Of a stretch of DNA of 64,000 nt, positions 23,422 through 35,400 are shown in pieces. The notes under the pieces were generated by a model that searched no databases, was not told the origin of the DNA, and was given only the letters and a program-made list of their open reading frames with translations. This stretch comes from Zea mays (taxonomy: Eukaryota > Streptophyta > Magnoliopsida > Poales > Poaceae). Location of the stretch: assembly GCF_902167145.1 (NCBI RefSeq), contig NC_050097.1:113493982-113557981 (forward strand). Direction: 5' to 3'. Each line of letters begins with the position of its first letter. Positions within the stretch are counted from its first letter, which is position 1. Made by a program: the position numbers and the translations under genes.

Positions 23422-25009
23422 GATCTCTTTAGTGAATTATGCAAACAAAATAAATAGTATGTCATAGCAAATATGATGATTGTTGATGTGCTTTATTTTA
23501 TATTATAGTTACAAATTAAGTTTTATTTTTGGAATGTTTTTCTTTTACAAGTATAATTTGTAAAGCGTATGTTTCATTGTTTGTTGAATGGTGTATGTGT
23601 ATTTATTGGTGTATGTTTTCTCTTTGTATGGCAATGTACGACATTATTGGAAGCTGATTGTGTGGTAGAGGATTCGAATTTGATTGAGGACGAACAGCAG
23701 GACACTTTTGAGCAAGGCAAGTGGATTCTCCCTCTGCATACTCTTTTTGTACCCAATCAATGCATATAATAATGTTTACTTTTTGATATACTCCATAATT
23801 TGATGGGTTTTACCTAATTAAGGATTTTCTAGATTTACCAACTGTATTCCTTGTTACCCTGGGAAATTATTAAGCTCTGCAAATTTGTGCTACCGCTCAA
23901 CTTAATAATTTTGGTGTCACTCATTAATTGATACTAATGTTCCAAAATTGAAATCGGCAATTATGATATTAACCCGATGGTTAAAACAATATTATTTCTT
24001 ATTAATTGGAACATGGAGTGACCCCTAGGATAACAGTGCAACCACGAGTGCTATCATGGATCTGGCTTTGGTAATTAGCTTTATATGCTTAGTGCCTAGC
24101 AACCTTACCTGAAATATGGGCAACAGGGGGAGCGGTAGTGGTGGCAGCTCACGTTAACATGGGGACGTATTCTTGGCTAAGGTACCTCACCCAGAGGGCC
24201 TCCACACCGACTTTAGAAACCTTAGCGGGTTGCTTTGTATTAAGTGTATTTTGTGAAAGCCTCATCATGGATCCCTAGCCATTCACCTTGGTAGTGTTTA
24301 CGGGTCCAATCAACCTAGGCTAGATGGGATACATGGCTTGTGGGTAAAGTTGTACCACCTCTGCAGAGTGTAAAACTAATATATCAGTCGTGCTCCCGGT
24401 TAAGAGCAGTCTGGACTCCTCACATGATAATTGAACTTAAAGATGGACATTAAATCGAGATCTGATGATCTACCAATGGTTTGCTTAAGTGGTTTCACTT
24501 AAGTGTTTAGTTATACTCATATTCCTTTGTTTAAATGGGATACTTGGGATTCACACTTATTAGTAAGACAGGTGTTGTTAATAAAATGTTGACCAACTAA
24601 AATGCTTACTGCTCAACCTTAGCCTCACCTTGTTATACCTGCATTAATTTTTCCCCCACTTGCTAAGCCCCGACCATAAGTGAGCTCACCCTTGCTAATA
24701 TTTTGATCAGAGGGTGATGCTGGAGACTTTGATGGAGATTTTGACGACAATGAATTCTAAAGTCTAACGATGCGCCGGTCATCTTCCTGTGGGAGATTGC
24801 CCATGTTATTTAATTCCACCTTACTTTGATGTGATACTTGTTAAAGATACAATGATTCAGATGATGTAATAAAGTATTCTTCTCTCTTTATGCCTTTATT
24901 GCATTGTCTTTTGATATATTACACTTGTGACGTCAACATATGTGTGAAAATGGATCTTGGCACACATATGTTATGCACTCTGTTCTGTCCTCTAGAACCA
25001 GGTGTGACA
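23420..25009 (+). repeat. 5' LTR of D, first ~1.94 kb missing
   Basis: TAGATCTCTTTAGTG at 23420 corresponds to 45064 in the 3' LTR, and the two copies align to the end (CCAGGTGTGACA). They differ by a few percent over the stretch I compared. A 66-codon ORF at 23569-23769 also survives in the 3' copy, but nothing else supports it as a gene. Confidence 0.92.
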
Positions 25010-25013
25010 AAAG

Positions 25014-25025
25014 TGGTATCAAAGC
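25014..25025 (+). other. Primer binding site of D (initiator-Met tRNA type)
   Basis: TGGTATCAAAGC lies four bases after the LTR end. It differs by one base from the standard plant iMet-complementary site. Confidence 0.9.
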
Positions 25026-25163
25026 TATGCTGACCCTAGGTCATTAGATTAGTTAGAAATGGAAAGCCTAGTTTGTTCAAAACTTGCTAATTTCATTCTT
25101 ATAAAATTATTTTATCAGCCTTACCTCTTTAAAATTTCAACTAAGTTGACATTTCTCTTGTAG

Positions 25164-26162
25164 ATGGTTCGTACTCTCCAAACTACCCGGGTCAACACCA
25201 ACTACGCCCCTCTGCCACGGCAAATCCCTGTCTACCCAGTGGTAGTCGAGGAAGTTCTGGTGGATCTCCCTCACATTCGAGTGGAGAATGGAGTCATCCT
25301 GGAGGACAGCTCGGAGGAACAGCTGCCGACGCCCACCCCGTTGGTAGAGTCACTGGCCTTCGCAGCTAGGTCATCGACATCGGCACTGCCTACACCAGCC
25401 GTCCAAGCTCCTGCACCCGGAGGCAACGACCCCAACGACTCTAGGGACGATGATGACGAGGATGACGAGGACGAAGAGGAACATGTCCATGAAGAAGCCA
25501 ACTACGCCCAGCAGGACTACTTCATGGGGTTTGGGCCTGTTGTCGAACATTACACATCGATGTTCGAGACGGGGCACTTCCCCAATCTGCTACAAGACGT
25601 GCTGCACGCGCTAGGCACCTACGTCCGCCCCCTATACAAAACAAGGCGAGTGAGCAAGCCTCCCCGGACTTGCTACTACATCACTCGCATCCACGTCAGG
25701 GTGATGGATGCAGGGGATAGGGGATTCAGGACTTTGTCTGCTCATGAGTCCCTGACACCGCTATCCACCTACACTGCCTCGGTCAGCGTCGCTGCCAGAC
25801 GGACCCTGTGGTCTCTTAGCCACACCTACCGGCAGCTGCTGTAGGACATGAGGTTCAGGCATCTTCCTCTGTGTCTGAGTGGAGGAAGCCAGACCAACAT
25901 CGTTCCAGGTGAAGCTGGTGAGGATCTCCTCAACACCCAAGCTGGTGTGGTGGCCAGTCTCAACACCGACCTGGACAGAGCCACCCTAGATCTCTCTAGG
26001 GTGCACTTGGAGCTGGAGGATGCCCATGTCAGGATTGCAGCCCTAGAAGCCCAACTTCAAGGACGGGGTCCGCCTGAAGCCCAGGTCCCCGCCATGGCGT
26101 TGTCTCCTCCCCGCAAGAGGCTTTGCTATGGGGAGCCCAGATCCGTTACCAGGCTGCTTTAG
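25164..26162 (+). pseudogene. Extra ORF of D: H3-like start, acidic run, shared domain, coiled coil
   Basis: ATG 25164 opens a frame of 332 codons with one in-frame TAG at 25842-25844. The start MVRTLQTTRVNT matches H3 at seven of twelve positions (M, R2, T3, Q5, T6, R8, T11), but K4, K9 and S10 are not kept. About residue 90 begins an almost unbroken run of Asp and Glu, like the acidic patches of histone chaperones. A globular region (HFPNLLQDVLHALG ... AARRTLWSLSHTYRQ ... RFRHLP) aligns with the extra ORF of F. The end is a heptad-rich coil (TLDLSRVHLELEDAHVRIAAL). The ORF lies between primer site and gag, as in A and F. The function is unknown. Confidence 0.78.
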
Positions 26163-26418
26163 AAATTTTAAGTTTATGTTGTAATAAGTTAGCTCTCGCA
26201 TCAGACAATGAAAACTCACTTTTTAAGTTATCTTTATATTAATAGCAATCATGTGATGGTGTTGGTTGATATGTTTGAGTTGGATTTTTGGTTGAGTGCA
26301 ATGGTCTTATGGAATGATGGCCATAAGAGCATATAAAAAAACATAAACTTAGGATATTCCCCTCTAGAATCTTTTCTACTCCTCACTTTCCTAAGGATTT
26401 CACTTTCTAACCAGTCAG

Positions 26419-27580
26419 ATGGTTAACGCTTGTCAAGGACCCAACAACAACAGGAACCAGCGTGGTCAACAGATACCACCACCACCACCGAACCCCAACA
26501 TGGAACAATTCATCGCCGCTCAGATGCAGCTTCTGCAGGGTCTCACTACAACTGTTCAACAGATTTAGTAGAACCAGCTGAATCAACAGCATCAGCAACA
26601 ACAGCAGAATGCACCCCTGGCTAGAGATAAGCACCAGGATTTTATGAGTCATCACCCGCCAACATTCTCTCATGTGGTTGATCCTTTGGACACCGATGAC
26701 TAGCTCAAGGTCATTGGAAAGAAGTTGGACATCACCCAGTGCAACGACCGGGAGAAGATCTTGTATGCCTCGGGAAGACTCGAGGGAGCCGCGTCCGATT
26801 GGTGGATGCCTTCACGGTGGCACACCCCAATACGGACACAATAACCTAGCAGGAGTTCCAAGTGAACTTCCATGTTCATCATATTCCCACGGGGATTATG
26901 AAGCTGAAGAAGAAGGAGTTCCTTTCCCTTACTCAAGGGAATATGTCTGTCAATGAGTATCATGATCGCTTCACTCAGCTTTCACGCTACGCACCAGAGG
27001 AAGTGGATACAGATGAGAAGCACCAAGAGCATTTCTTAGAAGGACTGATTGGACCCCTGAATTATCAACTTCAGAGTCATACCTTCCCCAATTTCCAGAC
27101 ACGGCTGAACAAGGCAATTGGCCTTTAAAGTAAAAGAAGGGAATTGTCTGACCACAAAAGGAAGTTCCAAGGTCAGTCTAGCAGGAACACACATCCGAAC
27201 AATGCGCAAGGTTCGCAGTTCCTCTCTAGAAATCAAGGTGGAAACAATTATCAGATGCAACGCTCTAGACAGCAAGGCCAGAGAAATAATCAAAGTCAGA
27301 ACCAGCAAAGGAGCAACTCTCAGACCAACCAGAGGTCTGGTGGGAGTTCACAGAATTGTCAAGGTGGCGCTGTGAACACGCAGGCCAGACGCAACAACGC
27401 ACTAGTCCAACCCAATGGCTGTTTCAAGTGCGGTGAGCTTGGCCATTATGCTAACAACTACCCAAGGCGCAACCAGCAGACACCTCAGAAAAGCAATAAT
27501 CAGAGAAATGACCAGAACACCCCCGCTCGTGGATCTGCTCTGAACAAAGCTCCGCAGAACCAGAGTAGAGGAAGGGTCAA
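26419..27580 (+). pseudogene. gag: gag of D, broken
   Basis: ATG 26419 starts a glutamine-rich N-terminus and the gag domain (HHPPTFSHVVDPLD, ASGRLEGAASDWW). Stops include two adjacent TAGs at about 26566 and one at about 26700. The frame shifts near 26830 and continues (KKKEFLSLTQGNMSVNEY, RYAPEEVDTDEKHQ) to a TAA at 27126. An RNA-binding basic region and the zinc knuckle [14 protein letters not shown] follow. The last zinc ligand is Tyr where Cys is expected, the same change as in A. Confidence 0.88.
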
Positions 27581-29264
27581 TCACATCACAGTGGAATCAG
27601 TGCCTGAGGATGCCGACGTGGTGTATGGTATGTTCCTTGTTAACTCCATACTTGCATCAATTTTATTTGACTCTGGAGCATCGCATTCATTTATAACTAA
27701 GTCATTTGTGGAAAAACATAACATACCAAAGTATCCCCTTAAGAAGATGTTACACATTAGATCACTAGGAGGTGACATGAAGGCCACACATTCATGCCTC
27801 CATGTTAATCTCAAGATTCAAGGAATAGATTTTTCAGTCAACCTAGTGGTCTTAGGATCCAACGATATTGATGTAATTCTTGGATGCGACTGGTTGAAGA
27901 GTTGTGATGGAGTGATACAATGTGCCAATGGAACAATTATGTTGACAAGTCCTCAAGGTGAAAGAATCCAAGTTAGCATAGACAAGTCAACAGATGCAAA
28001 AGGAAAGACAGTGGTGAATCACTTGGAAGAAAAGCCCTTGGAAAATATCAAGATAGTGTGTGAATACCCAGACGTATTTCCGGAGGAATTACCATGTATG
28101 CCACCTGACCATGATATAGAGTTTTCTATTGAATTATTACCTGGAACTGCACCTATCTTGAAAATACCTTATAGAATGGATGTCAAGGATTTAGTAGAAC
28201 TGAAGAAACAAATAGAAGAATTACTAGAAAAAGGTTTTATTCACCCAAGTTCATCCCCTTGGGGAGCCCCAGTTCTATTTGTGAACAAGAAGGATGGTTT
28301 GAGGAGAATGTGTGTTGATTATAGAAGTTTGAATGAAGTAACCATCAAGAATAAATACCCATTACCTCGAATTGAAGATTTATTTGATCAGATGAAGGGA
28401 GCTAAGATATTCTCGAAAGATAGATCTGAGATCGGGATATCATCATTTAAAAATTCGAGTAGAAGATGTACCCAAGACAGCCTTCACAACGAGATATGGA
28501 TTATATGAATTTTTGGTCATGTCGTTCAGACTGACTAATGCACCAGCATACTTTATGAACTTGATGAATAAAGTATTCATGGAATATCTGGATCAGTCTG
28601 TGGTCGTATTCATTGACGACATACTGATATATTCTCTGAATGAAGTAACACATGAAGATCATCTAAGGCTAGTCCTACAAAAGCTTCGTGACAACCAACT
28701 GTACACAAAGTTCTCGAAGTGTGATTTTTGGCTAAAGGAAGTTGCTTTCCTAGGACATATCGTTATTGATGGTGGAATTAAAGTGGACCCAGGAAAGATA
28801 AGTGAGATACTAAATTGGAAGCAACCAAAGGATGCGTCCAAGATCAGAAGTTTTCTTGGATTGGCAGGATACTATAGAAGATTTATTGATGGTTTTTCCA
28901 TGTTAGTGAAACCTCTTACCTCACTACTGGAGAAAGGTAAAGAGTTCAAGTGGGATGATGCGTGCCAGAATTGTTTTGAGGAACTCAACAAAAGGTTAAC
29001 CACTGCACCAATATTGGTAATGCTAGACATCCACAAGGGATTTGATGTGTATTGCGATGCATCACATCTTGGACTTGGATGTGTGCTAATGCAAGAAGGA
29101 AAAGTAATAGCCTATGCTTCAAGACAGTTGAGGAAGCATGAGAAGAATTATCCTACACATGATTTGGAACTAGCTGCCGTAGTGCATGCTTTGAAGATTT
29201 GGAGGCACTATATGATTGGAAACAAGTGCAAAATCTTCACGGATCACAAAAGCTTGAAATATAT
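27581..29264 (+). pseudogene. pol: pol of D, first part: protease, RT, start of RNase H
   Basis: The protease has [10 protein letters not shown] and DVILGCDWL, and RT begins with [18 protein letters not shown] and [13 protein letters not shown] one-base frameshift near 28425 scrambles the IDLRSGYHQ region. The second frame holds [14 protein letters not shown], the active site FIDDILIYS and the RNase H start ([23 protein letters not shown]). The code is cut at DHKSLKY by element G and resumes exactly at 41412. Confidence 0.92.
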
Positions 29265-31004
29265 TGTCGGCGTTTCGAGACCGGGGGGTCCCTAAGCCGA
29301 CGAGTGAGTGTGCTGCGTGCCCCAGCCCAGATGGGTCGAGCGCGTGGGCGAGCGCGAAGGGGGGAGAGGCGAGGTGGCCGGAGACGGGCGTGAGAGAGGT
29401 GGAAGTCCCGCGGCCTTCGTGTTCGTCCCGCGCCCAGGTCAGGTGCGCTTGCAGTAGGGAGGTTACAAGCGTCCACGCGGGCGAGGGAAGCGAGCGGCCA
29501 CAAGAGAGCGCCTGTCCCGTCCTCGGTCCCGCGCGGCCAACCTTCTCTAAGAAGGCCCTGGTCCTTCCTTTTATAGTCGTAAGGAGAGGATCCAGGTGTA
29601 CAATGGGGGTGTAGCAGAGTGCTACGTGTCTAGCGGAGGGAGAGCTAGCGCCCTAAGTACATGCCAATGTGGCAGCCGGAGAGATCTTGGCACCCTGCTG
29701 GTGTGATATCGTGGCTGTCGGAGGAGCAACGGAGCTTGGCGGAAGGACAGCTGTCGGAGCGGTCGAGTCCTTGCTGACGTCCACCGGCTTCCGTAAGAGA
29801 GCTGAGAGCCGCCGCCGTCATAGAGCTTGGGAGGCGCCATCATTGCCTATCTGGCGGAGCTGGCCAGATGGGACACCGGTCTTGTTCTCTGCGGCCCGAG
29901 TCGGCTCGGGGTAGAGTGGTGATGGCGCTCCCTGTTGACGTGGCGGGCCCGCGCCCTAGGCCGGGCGACGTGGGGGCTCCTCCGAAGCTGGGGTCGAATC
30001 TGTCTTCCGTTGCCGAGGCCGAGTCCGAGCCCCTGGGTCGGGCGAGGCGGAAGTCGTTCGGCAGAGGCCAGGGCGGAGTCCGAGCCCTGGGGTCGGGCGA
30101 GGCGGAGTTCGTCGTCTTCCGGGGCCGAGCCTGAGTCCGAGCCCTGGGGTCGGGCAGAGCGGAGTTCGCCGTCTTCCGGGTCTTAGCCCGAGTCCGAGCC
30201 CTGGGGTCGGGCGGAGCGGAGTTCGCCGTCTTCCGGGTCTTAGCCCGAGTCCGAGCCCTGGGGTCGGGCGGAGCGGAGTTCGCCGTCTTCCGGGTCTTAG
30301 CCCGAGTCCGAGCCCTGGGGTCGGGCGGAGCGGAGTTCGCCGTCTTCCGGGTCTTAGCCCGAGTCCGAGCCCTGGGGTCGGGCGGAGCGGAGTTCGCCGT
30401 CTTCCGGGTCTTAGCCCGAGTCCGAGCCCTAGGGTCGGGCGGAGCGGAGTTCGCCGTCTTCCGGGTCTTAGCCCGAGTCCGAGCCCTGGGGTCGGGCGGA
30501 GCGGAGTTCCCTATGGCGCCCCTGGCGAGGCCTGACTGCCTGTCAGACTCACTCTGTCGAGTGGCACCGCAGTCGGAGTGGCGCGGGCGGCGCTGTCCTT
30601 CTGTCAGACCGGTCAGTGGAGCAGCGGAGTGACGGCGGTCACTTCGGCTCTGCCGGGGGGCGTGCGTCAGGATAGAGGTGTCAGGCCACCTTTGTGTTAA
30701 ATGCCCCTGCAACTCGGTCAGTCGGTGCGGCGATTTAGTCAGGGTTGCTTCTTAGCTAAGCCAAGGCCTCGGGCGAGCCGGAGATGTGTCCGCCGTTAAA
30801 AGGGGGGCCTCGGGCGAGACGGAAGTCCCTCGAGGTCGGCTGCCCGAGTCCGAGGCTAGGCTCGGGTGAAGCGTGATCGAGTCACTCGTATGGACTGATC
30901 CCTGACTTAATCGCACCCATCAGGCCTCTGCAGCTTTATGCTGATGGGGGTTACCAGCTGAGAATTAGGCGTCTTGAGGGTACCCCTAATTATGGTCCCC
31001 GACA
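29265..31004 (-). repeat. 3' LTR of G (left end)
   Basis: It is the same length as the LTR at 39667-41406, with about 15 substitutions by hand count. The polypurine tract reads on the minus strand as GGCTCGGGGGCTAC at 31005-31018, directly against it. An array of 57-bp repeats occupies 30060-30510. The TATA box lies near 29571 on the minus strand. Confidence 0.95.
30060..30510. repeat. 57-bp tandem repeats in the 3' LTR of G
   Basis: About seven to eight units, the last six near-perfect, carry AGTCCGAGCCCTGGGGTCGG and GTTCGCCGTCTTCCGGGTCT. Because 57 is divisible by three the array stays open as a 19-residue peptide repeat on both strands. This explains the long ORFs at 29840-30712 and the like; they are not genes. 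Confidence 0.95.
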
Positions 31005-31018
31005 GTAGCCCCCGAGCC

Positions 31019-32290
31019 TCGAAGGGAGTGTTAGCACTCGCTTGGAGGCTTTCGTCGCACTTTTTTGCAAGGGGACCAGCCTTCCTCGGTTGCATTTCAT
31101 TCCGGTGGGTGCGCGCGAGCGCACCCGCCGGGTGTAGCCCCCGAGGCCTCGGAGGAGTGGTTTCACTCCTTCGAGGTCTTAATGCCTTGCGTAACGCTTC
31201 GGCTGGTCTGGTCGTTCCCTCATGCGAACTGGCCGTAGCCCGGGTGCACGGTCGGGGCCCAAGTTCTCGGGCTGGTATGTTGACGCTGTCAACGGTTCGG
31301 CCGGAGCCGGGTTTGCGAGAGCAGCCCCCGAGCCTCCGCACAGGGCGAGAGGACGATCAGGGACAGACTCGACTTTTTACATACGCCCCTACGTCGCCTT
31401 TCCGCAAGGAGGAGGGGGGAGTGCGCCATGTTACCCTCGATGGGCACCGAACATGGTGTCTCCGGTGAGCTGCAAGCGGGTAATCCGAGTGGACGTCCGT
31501 GCCCCGTTCGTTGGGGGTCGGCTAGGGGCCCAGAGGCACGCCCAAAAGTACCTGCGGGTGATCTGCCGGACCCGGTCCCCTGGCGACGGGGTCCGAGGGC
31601 TCGATGCCTCCCTCCGATGGGATTCCGTTACAAGATCGCTCCCGCTGGTCTCGGAAATGTCCTAGGGTACCTCGGGAGCGCAGCCCGAGCCTCGGTTATG
31701 TATCGAACGTACCCCTGGTCATCCCTCGCTCGGCGTCTGAGGCGACTGTGAACCCTTCGGGGGCCAGCCTTCGAACCTCTGATCAGTAATGGGCGCGGAG
31801 CCCGAGTAGCCTGAGGCGGCCATGGAGCCCTTCGGGGGGCCGACCTTCGAACCCCTGACCAGTAGTGGGTGTCGGGCCCACGCGATCTGAGGTGACTGTT
31901 GAACCCTTCGGAGGGCCAGCCTTCGAACCTCTGATCAGTAGGGGGGCTCGGAGCCCGGTTCCTTCACAGGGAAGGATCCTTTTCGGGGTATCCCCCTTTC
32001 CTGGTCCCTGTTGCAAGAGATAGAGAAAGGGGAAAAAGGGAAAAGGATACGAAATCGAACAACGTGGCGTACCTCTTTTGGCGCGGTTATTACGGCGAAG
32101 GCGAAGCGTCGTCCGCTTCTCCTGCCAGAAGCGCCGCCTGTCCCGCCGCGGAGTTAATGCGACGGGGCGAGTGGTTGGCGGGGTGGCCGTTGCGCGTGCG
32201 CGAGCCATTCGAGGGACGGCTATTTTGCATCGCGCCTTTTGAATCCCGCGTCCGGTCCGGGCGGAGCGCTGGAAACGGTTTCGCCCTGGT
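31019..32290. other. G: GC-rich spacer upstream of the antisense gene, with three ~75-bp repeats
   Basis: No gene is recognisable. Between about 31745 and 31965 a unit with CCCTTCGGGGGCC and CTTCGAACCTCTGATCAGTA occurs three times at a spacing of 75-76 bp. The repeats end some 330 bp before the TATA box of the antisense gene, a position that would suit upstream promoter elements; this role is an inference. Confidence 0.7.
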
Positions 32291-32291
32291 C

Positions 32292-32299
32292 TTTATATA
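32292..32299 (+). promoter_or_regulatory. TATA box of the antisense gene in G
   Basis: TTTATATA lies about 145 bp upstream of ATG 32439, leaving a plausible leader of about 115 bases. Element I has a comparable TATA box upstream of its own antisense gene. Confidence 0.6.
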
Positions 32300-32438
32300 C
32301 TCGGGAGAGAACCCGGCGATGGTTCTTCGCTCCGCTTCCTGCCTCTTTCTTTAGGTTTTCGCAACCCGAGAGGCTTTGACCAGAGGAGAGGAAAACGCCC
32401 TTCCTGCCCCTTGCGCCGCCATCCCTTCCGCCTTGCTG

Positions 32439-35400
32439 ATGGCTGACCGAGTGACCATCATCTCCCCGCGCGATCCGTGGCCATTTTCCACGGTGACGGC
32501 GAGCGATCTGAAGGAGCTGGTTGGCGAAGGTTTGCTTCGCCCCCTCACCGACGGGCAGCGACCTGAGTGGATTCCTCCCACGGGCGGAGTCGCTCCATCC
32601 CCACCGTCGGGGTACGTCGTGAGCTTCATCTCCTTCCACGAGCGGGGATTCGGCGTGCCGACTGGCCGCTTCATGCGGGCAATCCTGTTCCACTATGGGG
32701 TGGAGTTGCACAACCTCTCCCCCAATTCTATCTCGCAGGCCGCTATCTTCGTAGCGGTGTGCGAAGGGTATTTGGGGATCGCTCCCCATTGGGATTTGTG
32801 GACCCATCTCTTCCTCGCTGAGCCATTCGCCTTGCCGACGGGGGAGAGAAGGGTTCGTGCAGCGGTGCGGGCCGGCGGCTGCACTCTCTTGTTGAGGCAG
32901 TCGCGGGCGTCGCAGTACATTCCTGCCATCCTTGCGTCCTCGAACAAGGGGTGGCAGCGCCGGTGGTTCTACCTCCGGAATGACGGTGAGTTTCTCCCAC
33001 CATTCTCCCAGCGGGTAGTCACCGCCGCCACCGACGCCTGGCGCCACGGGACCCCGCACGAGAGACAGAAGAATCTCGAACCTCTTCTCCAGGCCCTGAA
33101 GGAGTTGCGGGAGGGGAGACTCACCGCTGCGGGAGTGGTCGCCGCCATCCATCGTCGGAGGGTGCTTCCTTTGGCGGAGCGGCGGCTGCCGCTCTGGGAG
33201 ATGACTCCGGAGGCTGACTGGGAGGGCTCGCAAATGTCCCCTGATCCTCTTCCCTTCGACGCCCTCCAATGGCGAGTGTCGGCTGCGATGGGGAAGCTGG
33301 ACCCTCATGCCTACTCCCAGCTTCGGATGCGCCCCGACCAGGGGTGCGTAACTCTGGTGAGTACTCACCCCCTCCTTCTTCATACATCGGGTTGCTCCGG
33401 GCTCTTACAATCGGGTTTCTTTCTCCCCTTCTTTTAGGAGGTGGGATGGCACAAGCCCTCCCTACCACGGGTCCCGGAGGACGCGGTGGATCGAGCAGCG
33501 CGGCGGGTCGCCGCAGAGGAGAAAAAGAAGAAGAAGGACGCGGAGAAGGCCCGGGCCCGCGAGCGGAGGCAGGCTCGGGACGCCTTGGAGAAGCGCCGCC
33601 GCCAGCAGGAGAGGGAAGGGCTCCCGAGGGAGCCATCGCCAGAGACGCCCGACGACGACGATGACGACGATGATGAAGAGGAGGATGACATGGCCGCCCG
33701 TCTCGGCCTCAGCCCCGGCTTGGGGTGTGGCCAGGAGTCATCGGGCTAGCCCCCGAGCGGGCAGACGCCGTCAGCCCCCGGAGTTGGGGTGTCGGGGTCC
33801 CGGCCCGAGGCGCGGGGGCGACCCGAGAAGTCACCTGACCCCTCAGCCGGAGGAGCTGAGGTGGCTCCGGAAGGCCAGATCAGGGCGTCTGCTCCCCAGG
33901 GGCCGCCGCTCGTGCCGGTGGCGCATGGGGGTGACCCTCAAGTCATCGCGGCTGTGCCCGGGCAATCTGCTCCCCGGGCGTCCAAAACAAGGGTGGCGCC
34001 GAAGGTGCCGGTGAAGCGGACCTCGGCGGCTGTTCCGGGAGCCGGGATCCAAGAAGGCTCCCCCCAGGCGCGGTGGATCATGGCCCGAAGTGGGTGAGTA
34101 TCTCGGAACGTCTTCGTCTTGGCTTCCCATTCGTGTGTCTCGGCTGTGATCTTCCCTTTCTTTCTCTCTCTTCTTTTTTTTTATCCAGCAAGCGAAGCCA
34201 TGGCCAGACCGACCTGGCACCCCGGAAGGTCCTCAAGACGGCACCGGACTGCGCGGTCAGCGCCGCCTCGGGTCTTGTCGTTCAGCCGACCCTTTCGCAG
34301 GGTGTTCCGTCGCAGGGGGCTCGGGTGTCGCCCGTCTCTGGGGAGCGGGCTCCCAAGGCTGGCTCTTCTGCCGAGGTGGCCATTGTGATAGGGGAGGCGG
34401 CCGACGCTGACGTGGCCCCGAGCCTGCCCGTCGTGCCGGCCACGCCGGCGCCGGTTGCTGCCGAAATCACCGCCGTCCCAGTCGGGGAGCGACCGGTTGC
34501 TGCCAGCGTCAGGATGGCCGACGCGTCGGCGCCCAGTGCCTCAGAAGAGGTGGGTGTGGGCGCGCGATCCGTCCAGCCGAGTGGCAGCCTTATCGCTGTG
34601 CAGCGGAGCCCCGAGGCCCGGCGCCCGTCGCTCCCCCCGGACCCGCGAGGCCTCGAACCCTGTCTTCGTCCTCGACGATGAACGGGAGGACCAGTCCTGG
34701 GATGAGCTTCGCGAGTGTGCTGAAGCAACGGTGGGGTCGCTCCGGTCGTCGCTGGAGGTTCTCTGCAGGGATGTCCCCAAAATCCTCCAGGTAACGGTTT
34801 CAGGCATACCTTTTCCTTTCTGCGAGCGAGGCGTTCGTCGTGACGCCCTGTCTCCTTCCTCTAGGACCTGACAGATCGGAGCGCCGCCAAGTCATCATTC
34901 ATCCGCCGTGAGGCCGATGTCTGGGGCTCGCTGCGATCCCTGAGGACCTCGCTTGCCGGGGCTACTGCGCGCCTTTCTCAGCAGGACGCCAAGGTTGCGG
35001 ACCTCCAGTTGCTTTGCGCTGACCTGAGGGCCGAGGCGGCAGCAGCGCGCGCGGAGGCGCAACGGCAGCGGTCGGAGTTCGCCCAGGTTGTCGAGGAGCG
35101 GGACCAATCTCGGGGCCGAGCTGCCGAGGCTGAAGGCCGGGCTGAGACCCTCACGGCCGACCTAGCCGCAGCCCAGGTCGTGGCCTCGAAGCAGCGTGCC
35201 CGAGCCGGAGGTACGCCATGGCCGTCCCTGATTCTTGTTTTTGTCGGTTTCCTCTGCTTGTGCTTGAGGTCTTTCTTCTGGTTGTTCGCAGAGCTTGAGT
35301 CCGCCCTTGACGAGTCCGCCAAGGCGCTCGCCGAGGCGCTTGCCAGAGCTGCCGAGCAGAGGGAGGCTGACCTCGCGGCCATGTCTGAGGCCGTCTCGGA

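Noticed and set aside
23569..23769. 66-residue ORF present in both LTRs of D (also 45213-45413)
   Set aside because: Presence in both LTRs only reflects duplication; no recognisable domain or upstream signals.
29840..30712. 290-residue reverse ORF with seven 19-residue repeats, repeated at 40242-41114; also 40270-41034 forward
   Set aside because: The repeat unit is 57 bp, divisible by three, so all frames without a stop stay open. It lies in the LTR and both copies are LTR duplicates.
32220..33383. 387-residue minus-strand ORF opposite the antisense gene of G
   Set aside because: The plus strand carries the domain with homology to element I and the splice sites; this frame has none.
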